DNA of 59,698 nt from the NCBI GenBank assembly GCA_019240125.1, contig JAFAYW010000348.1, positions 1 through 59,698 of the forward strand. The letters run 5' to 3'. Below are positions 6,950 to 15,820 of the stretch, piece by piece; position 1 is the stretch's first letter, and every line of letters starts with the position of its first letter. The DNA comes from Alphaproteobacteria bacterium. Lineage in GTDB: Bacteria > Pseudomonadota > Alphaproteobacteria > ATCC43930 > CGMCC-115725. The translations under genes and the position numbers were made by a program. Under the pieces are notes generated by a model. The model worked only from the letters and a program-made list of their open reading frames with translations, was not told the origin of the DNA and did no database searches.

Positions 6950-7579
6950 CTACAGGCTCGCGTCGACCGAATGGCCGTTCGACATGTAGGCGCGGTTCCA
7001 CAAGCCCCAGCCGACACCGTGCGCCGGCATGTCGGGCTGCGTCGCGCTGACCACTTCACGGCGCCAGCATATGTCCGCGCCGGCCGGCGCCTGCAGGATG
7101 CGGGTGGCGTTGAGCGGCAGGATGAATTCGGCCGGTGTGATTCCAGGTCGGAATTCGCAATCCGGGAACGGGGTCACGACCACCTGCACGCGCACCGTAT
7201 CATAGTCATAATTGCTGAGCGTCAGGCGCGGCAGCTCATGAAGCAGTCGAATAGCCGGCAAGGTCAGCGACGACAGATAGGCAACCGGCACATCCGACAG
7301 TAAACCGGGTTGCGGTGGTGGTGGCGCCGGCGGCGATGCCTCGACCGTGACCGGAGCAACGCTTGGCGGCGCCACTGTTGGCGGCGCGACCATGACCGGC
7401 GCAGGGGGCGGCGATGCCATCGCGACCGGCGCGGGTGCCGGCATCAGCGGCACCGGACCCGCCATTGCCGGCGGCGGTGGCGCCGGCGGCACGGGTTGCG
7501 GCGCGGCCGCCTGCGGTGGTGGCTGCCAGGCACAGGCGGCGGTCATCGCCAAAACAGCCGAAATCACGAGAAGCCGCAC
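6950..7579 (-). CDS. proline/alanine-rich lipoprotein
   Basis: A 209-residue predicted lipoprotein. The N-terminus MRLLVISAVLAMTAAC ends in a lipobox (MTAAC, lipidated Cys at 16). Residues 17-93 are a low-complexity Pro/Ala/Val spacer (PPPPAMAGPVPLMPAPAPV, APPTVAPPSVAPVTV) that should reach across the periplasm. Residues 94-209 form a compact domain with DVPVAYLSSLTLPAIRLLHEL and two cysteines (FPDCEF, ADICWRR) that could form a disulfide. The GTG start has AAAGGGGGA upstream. I do not recognise the C-terminal domain. It is 49 bp upstream of the YdhR-like gene on the same strand. Confidence 0.75.
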   Translation of the reverse strand: MRLLVISAVLAMTAACAWQPPPQAAAPQPVPPAPPPPAMAGPVPLMPAPAPVAMASPPPAPVMVAPPTVAPPSVAPVTVEASPPAPPPPQPGLLSDVPVAYLSSLTLPAIRLLHELPRLTLSNYDYDTVRVQVVVTPFPDCEFRPGITPAEFILPLNATRILQAPAGADICWRREVVSATQPDMPAHGVGWGLWNRAYMSNGHSVDASL

Positions 7580-7625
7580 GAAATCCCCCTTTTCGTGTTC
7601 CCCAGAGGCCGCACCGCTATTGCGC

Positions 7626-8492
7626 TCACGACCCGCCGAGATAATTCTTGGTCCACTGCGCGTAATCGTCGGCGCGGGTGTACTTTTTCATCATTTCGGC
7701 AGGCGCGATACTGTGAAGGTCGCTGGGTTTCGTCCCGTCGCGCAACGCCTTCAGCGTGTTGTAGACGGCTTGCACGGCGGCGCTGAACGGCGCATGCCCC
7801 TGCAACGCGACCCGCACCTTGTGCGCCGCCATCCAGTCGAGATCGGCGAGCGATCCAGCCCCGCCGCCGGTAATCAGCGGCACCTTGATCTCGGCCGACA
7901 CCGCCTCGATCCCCTCGACGGTCAGACCGCCAGCCAGGAAGATCGCATCGACACCGGCCGCCTCGTACGCCTTGGCACGCCGGATGGTGTCCGGAATATC
8001 GGTAATCGCAAGCGCGCTGGTGCGCCCGGCGATCACCAGATTCTTGTCCTGGCGGGCCGCCAGCGCCGCCTTCATCTTGCCGACGCCTTCCTCGATCGAA
8101 ATCAGGGTCGGCTTGCCGTTCGGCCCGAAGGCACGTGGCAAGACGGTATCCTCGATCGACATCGCGCAGACACCGGCGGTCTCCAGTTCCTCGACCGTGC
8201 GCCGCACGTTGAGCGCGTTGCCGTAGCCGTGATCGGCATCGACCAGCAGGCACAGATTGCCGGCGCGGCAGATACGAAAGGCCTGCCCGGCAAACTCGGT
8301 CAATGTCAGCACCACCAGGTCGGGCGCGCCGAGTACCGCCATCGACCCGATCGAGCCTGAGAAAATGCCGACCTCAAACCCGAGATCCTCGGCGATCCGC
8401 GCCGACATAGCGTCATAGACGGAGCCCGGATGCACGCAGCGTTTACCGGCGATCAGCGCCCGAAAGCGTTCGCGTCGTTCGGTCCAGTTCAT
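7626..8492 (-). CDS. oxaloacetate decarboxylase / isocitrate lyase-PEP mutase superfamily protein
   Basis: A 288-residue TIM-barrel enzyme of the PEP mutase/isocitrate lyase superfamily. Recognisable are VHPGSVYDAMSARIAEDLGFE, metal-binding VDADHGYGNALNV, MSIEDTVLPRAFG, EEGVGKMKAAL and KYTRADDYAQW near the end. These blocks match the Mg2+-dependent oxaloacetate decarboxylase group (Pseudomonas PA4872 type) rather than isocitrate lyase, since the KKCGH motif is absent. The expected reaction is oxaloacetate to pyruvate and CO2. The ATG has GAAGGGGAA upstream. It is monocistronic or leads the minus-strand group below it; 374 bp separate it from the next divergent gene. Confidence 0.87.
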   Translation of the reverse strand: MNWTERRERFRALIAGKRCVHPGSVYDAMSARIAEDLGFEVGIFSGSIGSMAVLGAPDLVVLTLTEFAGQAFRICRAGNLCLLVDADHGYGNALNVRRTVEELETAGVCAMSIEDTVLPRAFGPNGKPTLISIEEGVGKMKAALAARQDKNLVIAGRTSALAITDIPDTIRRAKAYEAAGVDAIFLAGGLTVEGIEAVSAEIKVPLITGGGAGSLADLDWMAAHKVRVALQGHAPFSAAVQAVYNTLKALRDGTKPSDLHSIAPAEMMKKYTRADDYAQWTKNYLGGS

Positions 8493-8866
8493 CGCGGTTC
8501 CCCTTCTCGCGGGTGTTCGACGGCGCGGAAGATTAGCACGTCACTCCTGCTTGTCAGCCGCTCATCGCGCATGCTGCGGTACAGCGACAGCGGGGCTGGG
8601 CAGCCTTCTCGATTAATGCAGTGCCGGTTGTCCCTCGCGGACTGCCCCGGTAATAAGGACGCCGATCAAACGTCGCCAACCGCGCATCATGTGCGACGGC
8701 CAAAGCCAAGAGGCGGCGGCTAGAACATCGTCATCGATGACTGGCGTTGCGCGCATCGCCGTCTCCCGGACGCATCTGCATCAAACATCATGCATACCGT
8801 ACGGATAATTGCCCCGACCAATGCGCCGCCGTAAGGTCCAGGCAAGATGAAGGAGGGAGCGGAGCG
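8493..8866. other. intergenic region between divergent genes
   Basis: A 374-bp divergent spacer between the oxaloacetate decarboxylase-like gene and the ketopantoate reductase-like gene. No convincing gene is seen; short open frames here have unnatural composition. It must contain both promoters. Visible symmetric sites are the 12-bp palindrome at 8730-8741 and an 8-bp palindrome CCGTACGG at 8797-8804. The strong ribosome site AAGGAGGGAG before ATG 8867 closes the region. Confidence 0.6.
8730..8741. promoter_or_regulatory. 12-bp perfect palindrome GTCATCGATGAC
   Basis: A perfect 12-bp dyad about 125 bp upstream of the ketopantoate reductase-like start at 8867. The symmetry and position suit an operator for a dimeric regulator. 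No regulator gene lies adjacent and no second copy was noticed, so the assignment is weak. Confidence 0.25.
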
Positions 8867-9934
8867 ATGAACAATAAGCGCATCGTCGTTGTCGGGGCCG
8901 GCGCAATCGGCGGTTACACTTGCGGGAACCTGGCGCATAACGGGTTCGATGTGACGTTGATCGATCCCTGGCCCGAACATATCGAGACGATCCGCAAGGA
9001 CGGGTTGACGCTCGAGGGTATCACGCCTGAGGAATCGGTGGTCGTGAAGACGGCGAAGACCTTGCACCTGACCGAGTTGCAGCGTCTCGCCAAGGAAAAG
9101 CCGGTCGATATCGCGTTCATTTCGGTCAAGTCCTACGATACCGAATGGGCGACGACGATGATCCGCCAATATCTGGCACCGACCGGGTACGTCGTCTCGC
9201 TGCAGAACTGTATCAATGAGGAACGCATCGCCGGCATTGTCGGCTGGGGCAAGACGGTCGGCGCGATCGCAGCGATCCTCTCGGCCGAACTGGTCGCACC
9301 GGGCCATATCCGCCGCACCGGCGGCAAGAACCCGCCGGGTCACGAGGTCTACCGGGTCGGCGAGGTGCACGGTAAGATGACCAGGCGGGTCGAGGAGCTC
9401 GGCGACATGATCCGCACCATCGACACCTGCAAGGTCACCTCCAATCTGTGGGGCGAGCGCTGGTCGAAGCTATGCGTCAACGGCATGCATAACGGCGTCT
9501 CGGCGGCGAGCGGCCTGTCGGGCAACGCGATGCGCCAGGATCCGAAAATCCGCAAGGTCATCACCAAGCTGGGTGGCGAGGGGGTGCGGATCGGGCAGGC
9601 GCTCGGCTTTCGGTTGGAGGACATCGCTGGCCAGGACGCCGAGAAGCTGGCGCGCGCCGCGGAAGGCGACTCCGCGGCGATCGATGAGGTCGAATCGCTG
9701 ATGGTTGCGCTGCGCAACTCACAGCGCCGCAGCGAGCAGCAGCGCCCCTCTATGGGTCAGGACATGCAGAAGGGCCGGCGCACCGAGATCGACTTCATCA
9801 ATGGGCTGATTGTCGAGAAAGGCCGGGAGTTGGGGCTCAAGGCGCCAACCCATGAAAAGCTGATCGCCGCCGTGAAACGCGTCGAACTCGGCCAGGCAGC
9901 CCCATCACCCGAGCACATATACGCGCTCGCGTAG
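8867..9934 (+). CDS. ketopantoate reductase (PanE/ApbA) family dehydrogenase
   Basis: A 355-residue NADP-dependent dehydrogenase. The N-terminal Rossmann motif is IVVVGAGAIGGYTCG, FISVKSYDTEWA holds the conserved lysine of the PanE family, and NLWGERWSKLCVNGMHN starts the helical C-terminal domain. PanE proper is about 300 residues; this longer form with GQDMQKGRRTEIDFINGLIV near the end (the PSMxQDxxxGRxTEID signature) is common among paralogues acting on other 2-oxo acids, so panE is not assigned. ATG 8867 is set by AAGGAGGGAG upstream. It stands alone and ends before a bidirectional hairpin. Confidence 0.87.
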   Translation: MNNKRIVVVGAGAIGGYTCGNLAHNGFDVTLIDPWPEHIETIRKDGLTLEGITPEESVVVKTAKTLHLTELQRLAKEKPVDIAFISVKSYDTEWATTMIRQYLAPTGYVVSLQNCINEERIAGIVGWGKTVGAIAAILSAELVAPGHIRRTGGKNPPGHEVYRVGEVHGKMTRRVEELGDMIRTIDTCKVTSNLWGERWSKLCVNGMHNGVSAASGLSGNAMRQDPKIRKVITKLGGEGVRIGQALGFRLEDIAGQDAEKLARAAEGDSAAIDEVESLMVALRNSQRRSEQQRPSMGQDMQKGRRTEIDFINGLIVEKGRELGLKAPTHEKLIAAVKRVELGQAAPSPEHIYALA

Positions 9935-9946
9935 GGCACGGCATCG

Positions 9947-9981
9947 CTCAGGGCGGCAGGGTGACCCCGGCCGCCCTTGAG
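9947..9981. terminator. bidirectional hairpin between convergent genes
   Basis: CTCAGGGCGGC and GCCGCCCTTGAG pair over 11 bp with one bulged base around a 12-nt loop, exactly between the stop of the ketopantoate reductase-like gene (9934) and the stop of the convergent BamE gene (9987). There is no T-tract, so termination strength is uncertain, but position and stem quality support a shared transcription-end structure. Confidence 0.55.
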
Positions 9982-9986
9982 CCACG

Positions 9987-10550
9987 TCAATGATTGGGGT
10001 CGTAGGGGTTGGGACCCTGGCGCGTGCCGCCATCGGCCGGGCCAGAGCCCTTGCTGCCACCGCTGCCGCCAAACCGTCCGATATTCCCCAGAACCTGCTC
10101 GACAAATGTCAATTCGCGGCCCGGTGCCGGGGTGGCGCCCGGCGCGGACACAATATCGCGGCCGTCCTGCAGGGTCTTGTGGTCGACGCTGCGCACGACA
10201 CCACGGCCGTCGAAATTGATCACATAGACCTGCTGGTCGGTCGTGTCGGGATCGAGAAACGCCACCTGCTCGGTCTTTTTGCTGATGTAATACCAGCTGG
10301 CATTGTCGAAGATCCCGGTACTGGATGGGGTTCCGAGTATCTTCCTGACCTGATCCTGGGTGGTACTGCCGGCGTGAATCTCCGCCAGCTTGTCCTGCTC
10401 AGGGAGGTTGCCGCGTTGGTCGACCCGCGCGCTGCAGCCACAGAGGCCCGCAGCCGCGACAATGGCGATCATAAACGCCGAAGAGGATACCGAGCGCAAA
10501 ACGGTGTTCAGCACGGAGGTCAGACGCCAATGTTGTGTTGAAATGAGCAT
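9987..10550 (-). CDS. bamE: BamE (SmpA/OmlA) outer membrane assembly lipoprotein
   Basis: A 187-residue lipoprotein. The lipobox is AAGLCGC; the SmpA/OmlA domain follows with HAGSTTQDQVRKILGTPSSTGIF and DNASWYYISKKTEQVAFLDP, the core of BamE, which stabilises the BamABCDE beta-barrel assembly complex. The tail after the domain is Gly/Pro-rich (FGGSGGSKGSGPADGG). The n-region is long with the ATG at 10550, so translation may begin at an internal codon (ATG 10472 or a GTG at about 10514). It is divergent from the cytochrome chaperone gene, as is common in Alphaproteobacteria. Confidence 0.88.
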   Translation of the reverse strand: MLISTQHWRLTSVLNTVLRSVSSSAFMIAIVAAAGLCGCSARVDQRGNLPEQDKLAEIHAGSTTQDQVRKILGTPSSTGIFDNASWYYISKKTEQVAFLDPDTTDQQVYVINFDGRGVVRSVDHKTLQDGRDIVSAPGATPAPGRELTFVEQVLGNIGRFGGSGGSKGSGPADGGTRQGPNPYDPNH

Positions 10551-10627
10551 GCTTTTAGCCCATGTCTCGCAGCATCTTTTTAATCAGGGGCCTGCTGCTG
10601 TCAATATTTAGGCAGCGATTGCGCTAA

Positions 10628-11203
10628 ATGTTCACACTCTTCAGATCGAACGGCGCGCAGAACGTCGCAGAGCGCGCCTATGGCGCGGTGGTCGAGGCCG
10701 CCCGCCGGCCGGTGTTTTTTCGCGACCTGCTGGTACCCGACACCGTCGACGGTCGATTCGAGCTGATCTGCCTGCATGCCTTTCTGTACCTGCACCGCCT
10801 CAAGCGCGAGCAGCCGAGACCGGCGGTGCTGGGGCAGGTGTTTTTTGACACGATGTTCGCCGATTTCGATCAGTCACTGCGTGAGATCGGCGTCGGCGAC
10901 CTCAGCGTCGGCCGGCACATCCGGCGAATGGTCGAGGGCTTTTACGGGCGAGTCGCCGCCTATGAGGAAGGGCTGTCGAGCGATGATGACCGTCTCGGCG
11001 CGGCGCTGGCGCGCAATGTTTACGGCACCGCGCCCGATATCGATCCGGCGCGCGTCGCCGCGCTCGCCGCCTATCTGCGGCAGGAGGTGGAGCATCTCGC
11101 CGCACAGCCCGGCGCTTCGCTCGCGGCTGGCAAGCTGCTGTTTGGCGACCCGCCGCTGCCGACGGGTGGCGCTGTAAGACGGGGCGCAGAGGCGACGCCA
11201 TGA
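10628..11203 (+). CDS. ubiquinol-cytochrome c chaperone (CBP3 family)
   Basis: A 191-residue protein of the ubiquinol-cytochrome c chaperone family. Family blocks visible are ELICLHAFLYLHRLKREQP, VFFDTMFADFDQSLREIGVGDLSVG and RMVEGFYGRVAAYEEGL. The mitochondrial homologue CBP3 assists assembly of cytochrome b in complex III, and a similar role in the bacterial bc1 complex is expected. Its TGA overlaps the ATG of the YceD gene by 4 bp, so the two are coupled. This pair followed by rpmF-plsX-fabH is a conserved alphaproteobacterial context. Confidence 0.9.
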   Translation: MFTLFRSNGAQNVAERAYGAVVEAARRPVFFRDLLVPDTVDGRFELICLHAFLYLHRLKREQPRPAVLGQVFFDTMFADFDQSLREIGVGDLSVGRHIRRMVEGFYGRVAAYEEGLSSDDDRLGAALARNVYGTAPDIDPARVAALAAYLRQEVEHLAAQPGASLAAGKLLFGDPPLPTGGAVRRGAEATP

Positions 11204-11730
11204 ACGAGGGCGCCGCCAGCGAGTTCTCGCGCCTTGTGCCACTTGCCCGGGTCGGGGCGCTGCCGTTCCGCCAGGAGATCGCCGCCAGTGATGACGAACG
11301 CGAGGCTCTCGCCGGCCGTTTTGACCTCATCTCGCTGGACCGGCTGGTGGCACAGATCGAACTGCAGGCGCGCGGGCGGGACATGTTTCTGCTTCACGCC
11401 ATGTTCGAGGCCCAGTTCACCCAAAGCTGCGTCATCACGCTGGACCCCGTTGCAGGCGCGGTTGCGGGCGAGTTCGAGCTGATCTATGGACCGGCCGATG
11501 CCGAGGAGACCGCCGCAGGATTGGTGGACGAAGCGGTCGCCTTCGAGCCGCTGCACGGCGACGCGATCGATGTCGGCGAGGCTGTGGCCCAGGAATTCTC
11601 GCTGAGCCTGCCCGAGTTTCCCCGGACACCAAGCGCCGATCTTGCCGCCGAGATGCCGCCCGGCGAGCCGGCAGCGCACCCGTTTGGCGCGCTCGCGGCA
11701 TTGCGTGGGCGCGGCGAGGTGGACTGCTGA
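11200..11730 (+). CDS. yceD: YceD/DUF177 family protein
   Basis: A 176-residue DUF177 protein. The start FSRLVPLARVGALPFRQEI, the central AQFTQSCVITLDPV (the conserved cysteine of the family) and the end AAHPFGALAALRGR (the usual HPFAALAKL tail) identify it. YceD proteins sit upstream of rpmF in most bacteria and are linked to 23S rRNA maturation and plastid rRNA processing in the homologues studied. It overlaps the chaperone gene by 4 bp and precedes rpmF by 116 bp. Confidence 0.92.
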   Translation: MNEGAASEFSRLVPLARVGALPFRQEIAASDDEREALAGRFDLISLDRLVAQIELQARGRDMFLLHAMFEAQFTQSCVITLDPVAGAVAGEFELIYGPADAEETAAGLVDEAVAFEPLHGDAIDVGEAVAQEFSLSLPEFPRTPSADLAAEMPPGEPAAHPFGALAALRGRGEVDC

Positions 11731-11846
11731 CGCACCAGCGACCATATAGTTGATCACCTGTCCGCCCGCCGCTCCCGGTTCCTGGTTGCCGGCGCAGGCG
11801 AATTTGGCTAATTACGCACGCTTTCCGCAGCCCCCACGAGTCGAAC

Positions 11847-12035
11847 ATGGCCGTTCCGAAAAAGAAAACCTCGCCATCGCGGCGCAACATGCGACGCTCG
11901 CATCACGCGCTGCGTCCTCCGACCTATTCCGAGTGCTCGAATTGCGGTGAACTGAAGCGACCGCATCATGTCTGCGCCTCCTGCGGACATTACGATGGTC
12001 GCGAGGTGACGCCGCAGTCGACCTCCGCTACCTGA
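11847..12035 (+). CDS. rpmF: 50S ribosomal protein L32
   Basis: A 62-residue L32: [20 protein letters not shown] is the classic basic N-terminus, and C30-x2-C33 with C43-x2-C46 ([17 protein letters not shown]) form a zinc ribbon, so this is the Cys-containing C+ form rather than the zinc-free C- paralogue used under zinc starvation. It lies between yceD and plsX, the standard position. Translation begins at the ATG immediately before GCCGTTCCG. Confidence 0.97.
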   Translation: MAVPKKKTSPSRRNMRRSHHALRPPTYSECSNCGELKRPHHVCASCGHYDGREVTPQSTSAT

Positions 12036-12066
12036 TCCGATCGGCCGTCGGGCGAGGGACGCACCG

Positions 12067-13131
12067 GTGAGCGCGAGCGTCACCATCGCCCTGGACGCCA
12101 TGGGCGGCGATCGAGCCCCGGCGATGGTGCTGCGGGGTGCCGATCTGGCGCTCGAACGCTACCCGGACGCGCGATTTCTGTTGTTTGGCAACGAGGCGCA
12201 GATCGCGCCGATCCTGGCAAAGTTACCGCGGCTCAAGCAGGCGGCGGTGTTGCACCACACCGACGAGGTCGTGCTCGACGACGCCAAGCCGTCGCAGGCT
12301 CTGCGTACTGCCCGCCGCTCGAGCATGCGCCTGGCGATCGAGGCGGTGTCGTCCGGCGCCGCGGACGGCGTCGTCTCCGCCGGCAACACCGGCGCGCTGA
12401 TGGCGATGTCGAAGATCGTGCTGAAGACGCTGCCCGGTATCGATCGGCCAGCGATCGCGACGCTGTTCCCGACACGGCGTGGCGAGAGCGTCATGCTCGA
12501 CCTGGGCGCCAATGTCGAATGCGATGCCGATAACCTCGTGCAGTTCGCTTTGATGGGCAATGTGTTCGCGCGTACCGTGCTGGGCTTGGCCCAGCCGACC
12601 GTCGGGCTGCTCAATGTCGGCTCGGAAGACCTCAAGGGGAACGACGAAGTGCGAGCCGCCAGCGCTCGGCTGCGCGACGGTACCATTCCCCTGCGCTTTC
12701 ATGGCTTTATCGAGGGCGACGACATTGCCGCGGGCACGGTCGACGTGATCGTCACCGATGGGTTCACCGGCAACGTGACGCTGAAGGCGATCGAGGGGAT
12801 CGCCAAACTGTTCTCGGAGGCGTTGCGCGCCTCATTCCAGCATTCGATGATGGCGCGCGTCGGATATGTTTTTGCGCGGGTAGCCTTGAAGAAATTTGCC
12901 ATGCGGCTCGATCCGCGCCGTCACAACGGCGCGATGTTTCTTGGATTGGCGGGTATTGCAGTGAAAAGCCACGGCTCGACCGACGCGCTCGGCTTCGCCA
13001 ACGCGATCGGCGTTGCGATCGACCTCAAAATAAACGGCTTTCTGCAAAAGATCAGCGACGAGCTGGCACGGCTGCGTCAGCCGGAAACAGCCATGGCAGG
13101 GGTTGAGCCGCAACCCTCAGCGGCGCTGTGA
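12067..13131 (+). CDS. plsX: phosphate acyltransferase PlsX
   Basis: A 354-residue PlsX, which makes acyl-phosphate from acyl-ACP for phosphatidic acid synthesis. Diagnostic blocks are [14 protein letters not shown]-type start ([11 protein letters not shown]), [50 protein letters not shown] and [16 protein letters not shown]. The GTG start has GCGAGGGA a few bases upstream and no in-frame alternative nearby. It is 31 bp after rpmF and 10 bp before fabH, so rpmF-plsX-fabH should be one transcript. Confidence 0.97.
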   Translation: MSASVTIALDAMGGDRAPAMVLRGADLALERYPDARFLLFGNEAQIAPILAKLPRLKQAAVLHHTDEVVLDDAKPSQALRTARRSSMRLAIEAVSSGAADGVVSAGNTGALMAMSKIVLKTLPGIDRPAIATLFPTRRGESVMLDLGANVECDADNLVQFALMGNVFARTVLGLAQPTVGLLNVGSEDLKGNDEVRAASARLRDGTIPLRFHGFIEGDDIAAGTVDVIVTDGFTGNVTLKAIEGIAKLFSEALRASFQHSMMARVGYVFARVALKKFAMRLDPRRHNGAMFLGLAGIAVKSHGSTDALGFANAIGVAIDLKINGFLQKISDELARLRQPETAMAGVEPQPSAAL

Positions 13132-13141
13132 ACCGACCAAG

Positions 13142-14113
13142 ATGAGCTTGCGCTCTCAGGTTGTCGGCTGTGGCGGTTATCTGCCCGAACGGATCGTCAC
13201 CAACGAAGAACTCGCGAGGCGGCTGGATACATCCGATGGCTGGATTCGGCAACGCACTGGTATCGGCGAGCGCCGTATCGCCGCCGATAGCGAGCTGACC
13301 TCCGATCTCGCCTACGAAGCGGCCAGCCGCGCGTTGCAGCGGGCCGGCATGAGCGGTAGCGATCTCGACCTGATCGTGCTGGCGACCGCGACCCCCGACC
13401 ACACCTTTCCGTCAACTGCGGTCAAGGTGCAGGCTCGCCTCGGGATGAAGCGCGGCGCTGCGTTCGACGTTCAGGCGGTGTGTTCCGGCTTTATCTTTGC
13501 GTTGGCAACCGCCGACAATGCCTTGCGGCTGGGACAGGCTCGCACCGCGCTGGTGATCGGCGCCGAAACCTTTTCCCGTATTCTCGACTGGACCGACCGC
13601 GGCACCTGCGTGCTGTTCGGCGACGGCGCGGGGGCGGTTGTGCTGAATGCCGCGCCGCTTGAGGGTCCTGCCGCGCGCGGCGTCCTGTCGACGCATCTGC
13701 ATTCCGACGGCCGCCTCCACGACATTCTCTATGTCGATGGCGGTCCCTCGTTAACCGGCACGACCGGTCATTTGCGTATGGAAGGCCGCGAGGTGTTCCG
13801 GCAGGCGGTGCAGCACCTCTCCGAGGTGGTGGATGAGGCATTGGCGGCGAACGGGCTACAGCCGTCGGATCTCGACTGGCTGGTGCCGCATCAGGCGAAT
13901 ACTCGGATCATCGACGCTGTCTGTCGCAAGCTTGGGCTTGCGCCGAACAAGACGGTGGTGACCATCGAGCGGCACGCCAACACCTCGGCCGCGTCGATTC
14001 CGCTGGCTCTTGACGAGGCGGTGTCCGACGGCCGGATCAGGCCCGGACACCTTGTTTTGCTTGAGGCACTGGGCGGCGGATTGACCTGGGGTGCCGGAAT
14101 CGTCCGCTGGTAA
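13142..14113 (+). CDS. fabH: beta-ketoacyl-ACP synthase III
   Basis: A 323-residue KAS III that starts fatty acid elongation by condensing acetyl-CoA with malonyl-ACP. The catalytic triad is visible: C114 in [14 protein letters not shown]250 in [11 protein letters not shown] and N280 in [15 protein letters not shown]. The start at ATG 13142 ([16 protein letters not shown]) gives the usual length; an upstream TTG inside plsX at 13103 is not needed. It directly follows plsX. Confidence 0.97.
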   Translation: MSLRSQVVGCGGYLPERIVTNEELARRLDTSDGWIRQRTGIGERRIAADSELTSDLAYEAASRALQRAGMSGSDLDLIVLATATPDHTFPSTAVKVQARLGMKRGAAFDVQAVCSGFIFALATADNALRLGQARTALVIGAETFSRILDWTDRGTCVLFGDGAGAVVLNAAPLEGPAARGVLSTHLHSDGRLHDILYVDGGPSLTGTTGHLRMEGREVFRQAVQHLSEVVDEALAANGLQPSDLDWLVPHQANTRIIDAVCRKLGLAPNKTVVTIERHANTSAASIPLALDEAVSDGRIRPGHLVLLEALGGGLTWGAGIVRW

Positions 14114-14148
14114 CGCACCCACGCGCGATCATCACAACACTTTGCAAT

Positions 14149-14177
14149 TTGACGCGATTTTCACGCCGGGCTAACGT
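14149..14177 (+). promoter_or_regulatory. candidate promoter of ihfA
   Basis: TTGACG (14149-14154) and TAACGT (14172-14177) are separated by 17 bp, 22 bp upstream of the ihfA ATG. The -35 matches consensus in 5 of 6 positions; the -10 is weaker. This would allow ihfA expression independent of the upstream fabH transcript. Confidence 0.4.
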
Positions 14178-14198
14178 TGCCAAAAGCAGGGGGGCGAC

Positions 14199-14594
14199 AT
14201 GGCCGGTCAAACGGTTACCCGCGCTCAGCTCACCGAGGCGGTGTATCAGGAAGTAGGGCTCTCGCGTAACGAGTCTGCCGAGCTCGTGGAATCGGTAATC
14301 GCTGAAATTGCCGGCGCGCTTGAGCGTGGCGAGATCGTGAAAATCTCGTCGTTTGGCAGCTTCTCGGTTCGAAAGAAGGGCCAGCGTGTCGGCCGCAATC
14401 CGAAAACCGGGCAAGAGGTCCCGATCAGCCCACGGCGTGTGCTGGTTTTCCGCGCGTCCCATACGCTCAAGGATCAAATCAACGCCCGTGGAGCGAGCCT
14501 GCAGCCCATCGCCGAAGCCGCGAAGAGGGCCGACGTCAAGGCTCTGCCAGTCGAGAGCCCGGGCCACACGGCGGGTTCGGCACGAGGGGACTAA
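14199..14594 (+). CDS. ihfA: integration host factor subunit alpha
   Basis: A 131-residue IHF/HU family protein. [57 protein letters not shown] and [17 protein letters not shown] follow IHF-alpha; the RNPKTG arm with its DNA-intercalating proline is intact. IHF bends DNA at promoters and recombination sites. Usual length is about 100 residues; here roughly 30 extra residues ([20 protein letters not shown] and a Gly/Ala tail) follow. An AGGGGGGC lies close upstream of the ATG. Alphaproteobacterial ihfA is often followed by a MerR-type gene, but here the cellulose operon follows. Confidence 0.93.
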   Translation: MAGQTVTRAQLTEAVYQEVGLSRNESAELVESVIAEIAGALERGEIVKISSFGSFSVRKKGQRVGRNPKTGQEVPISPRRVLVFRASHTLKDQINARGASLQPIAEAAKRADVKALPVESPGHTAGSARGD

Positions 14595-14889
14595 CGGCCC
14601 GCCCGCAGTCAGTGGCGCAGCGTCCCGGCGGCTTGCGGCCAATTTGTCACAACGCCGTCCAATACCGTGATGCGATTCAACCGTGAGGTGTTGCGACAGC
14701 CGTTCTGCCTTTGCTATAGGCTTAAGGGCGTCGGGCTGCCATAAGGTTGCCGAACGCTGCCAGCCCCCCGGCAATAACTTACGTTGTCCATTGGAAAACT
14801 TGATTGTATCGCCGAGATTGCCGGTTGCTGCTGGCTGATCAGCACCACCGGCAGGCATATCCGCTGTTTGGGTTCCCCGACCCGTCGCA
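14595..14889. other. intergenic region upstream of the cellulose operon
   Basis: A 295-bp spacer without a credible gene. It should carry the promoter of the whole bcs operon. The best -35/-10 pair seen is at 14691-14719. Several GC-rich imperfect dyads occur, but no clear operator for a named regulator was recognised. Confidence 0.6.
14691..14719 (+). promoter_or_regulatory. candidate promoter of the bcs operon
   Basis: TTGCGA (14691-14696) and CTATAG (14714-14719) are separated by 17 bp, about 170 bp upstream of the first bcs gene. The -10 is only fair. It is the best-spaced pair in the gap and would leave a leader of about 165 nt. Confidence 0.3.
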
Positions 14890-15819
14890 ATGGTTGAGAG
14901 CATGGATCACTCGGAAGATGTTGGGCGGCTGTTCTCCTGGATAAAGGCGCCAATGGTGCAATACCGGGAGTTCACGCCGCAGGTTGAGCGCCAGGAGGCG
15001 GTCGCTACCTGGCCGCTGGTGCATAAGGCGGCGGTCGAAACCGGTCTCGCCTCTCCCGAGGAAGCGGTGCCTCATGGCGACTACCTCGCGCATCAGCGGA
15101 TCGAACGTGGCCGCATGGGGCTGGGAGAGCTGGCCGCTAGAGCCATTCAGGAGACGCCGCTCACCCGCCATGTCGTCGTGCCCGAGGCCAATGAGCCTCG
15201 TGCGATGCCGTCGAGCGATCGTTTGGTCGCCGCTCTCGGCCAGCGGGTCCAGGCAGCAAAGGTAGAGCGCGAAGCGGGGATACGCCGCGATCCAGGGGAC
15301 CTGCCGCCGATCGAACCGATACCCGGCGTCATTCCGTCACGGCGTGTCTCATCGCAACCCGCAATGACGCGCATGCCTGTTGACCCAGCTACTTCCCAGG
15401 CTCAGCCCGCTTATGTGCCATCGGCGCCGGGATCCCGTGCCGCTGCTGAAATCGCGGCCGAACGGGAGATCGCGGCAGCAGAGCCGGCAATGAGCGGCTT
15501 TGACGAAAGCCAGCGGACGGCCGCGGCCGTGCCCCCATACGCAGGTGCGCGCCGTCAGCAGCGGGCGGAGATGCCGCCGCTACCGGCTCGCGAGCGTCCG
15601 GCACCCTATCCCGCGCCCGATCGGAGCGGTTTGTTCAGCGGCGAGTACCGCGGTCGCGAACGCGAGGCACGGCAGGCTGCCCGCGTCGCGGATCGCCAGG
15701 ACCGCTCGCTCGGGGCTGTATTCACGCGGCTCTCGGGGCAGCGCGACAGCCTGCCCGATCCGCGGTCGCGCGGGCGAACCTCGCCGGGCCTCGGCTCGGT
15801 CTTCAGTCGGTTGCGCTGA
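14890..15819 (+). CDS. BcsP/BcsR-like cellulose synthase accessory protein
   Basis: A 309-residue protein, soluble and unstructured over most of its length. Residues 10-52 (DVGRLFSWIKAPMVQYREF ... VATWPLVHKAA) resemble the short BcsR module (I..LF..I..P...YR(E/D)...Q......WPLL...A) known from enterobacterial BcsR and from proline-rich BcsP. The middle is Pro/Ala/Arg-rich, and the C-terminus carries two related motifs, LGAVFTRL and LGSVFSRLR. BcsR binds BcsQ to form a regulatory complex on the synthase; the location one base before bcsQ supports the same role. Start ATG 14890 or ATG 14902, neither with a strong ribosome site. The family assignment rests on pattern and position. Confidence 0.6.
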   Translation: MVESMDHSEDVGRLFSWIKAPMVQYREFTPQVERQEAVATWPLVHKAAVETGLASPEEAVPHGDYLAHQRIERGRMGLGELAARAIQETPLTRHVVVPEANEPRAMPSSDRLVAALGQRVQAAKVEREAGIRRDPGDLPPIEPIPGVIPSRRVSSQPAMTRMPVDPATSQAQPAYVPSAPGSRAAAEIAAEREIAAAEPAMSGFDESQRTAAAVPPYAGARRQQRAEMPPLPARERPAPYPAPDRSGLFSGEYRGREREARQAARVADRQDRSLGAVFTRLSGQRDSLPDPRSRGRTSPGLGSVFSRLR

Positions 15820-15820
15820 C

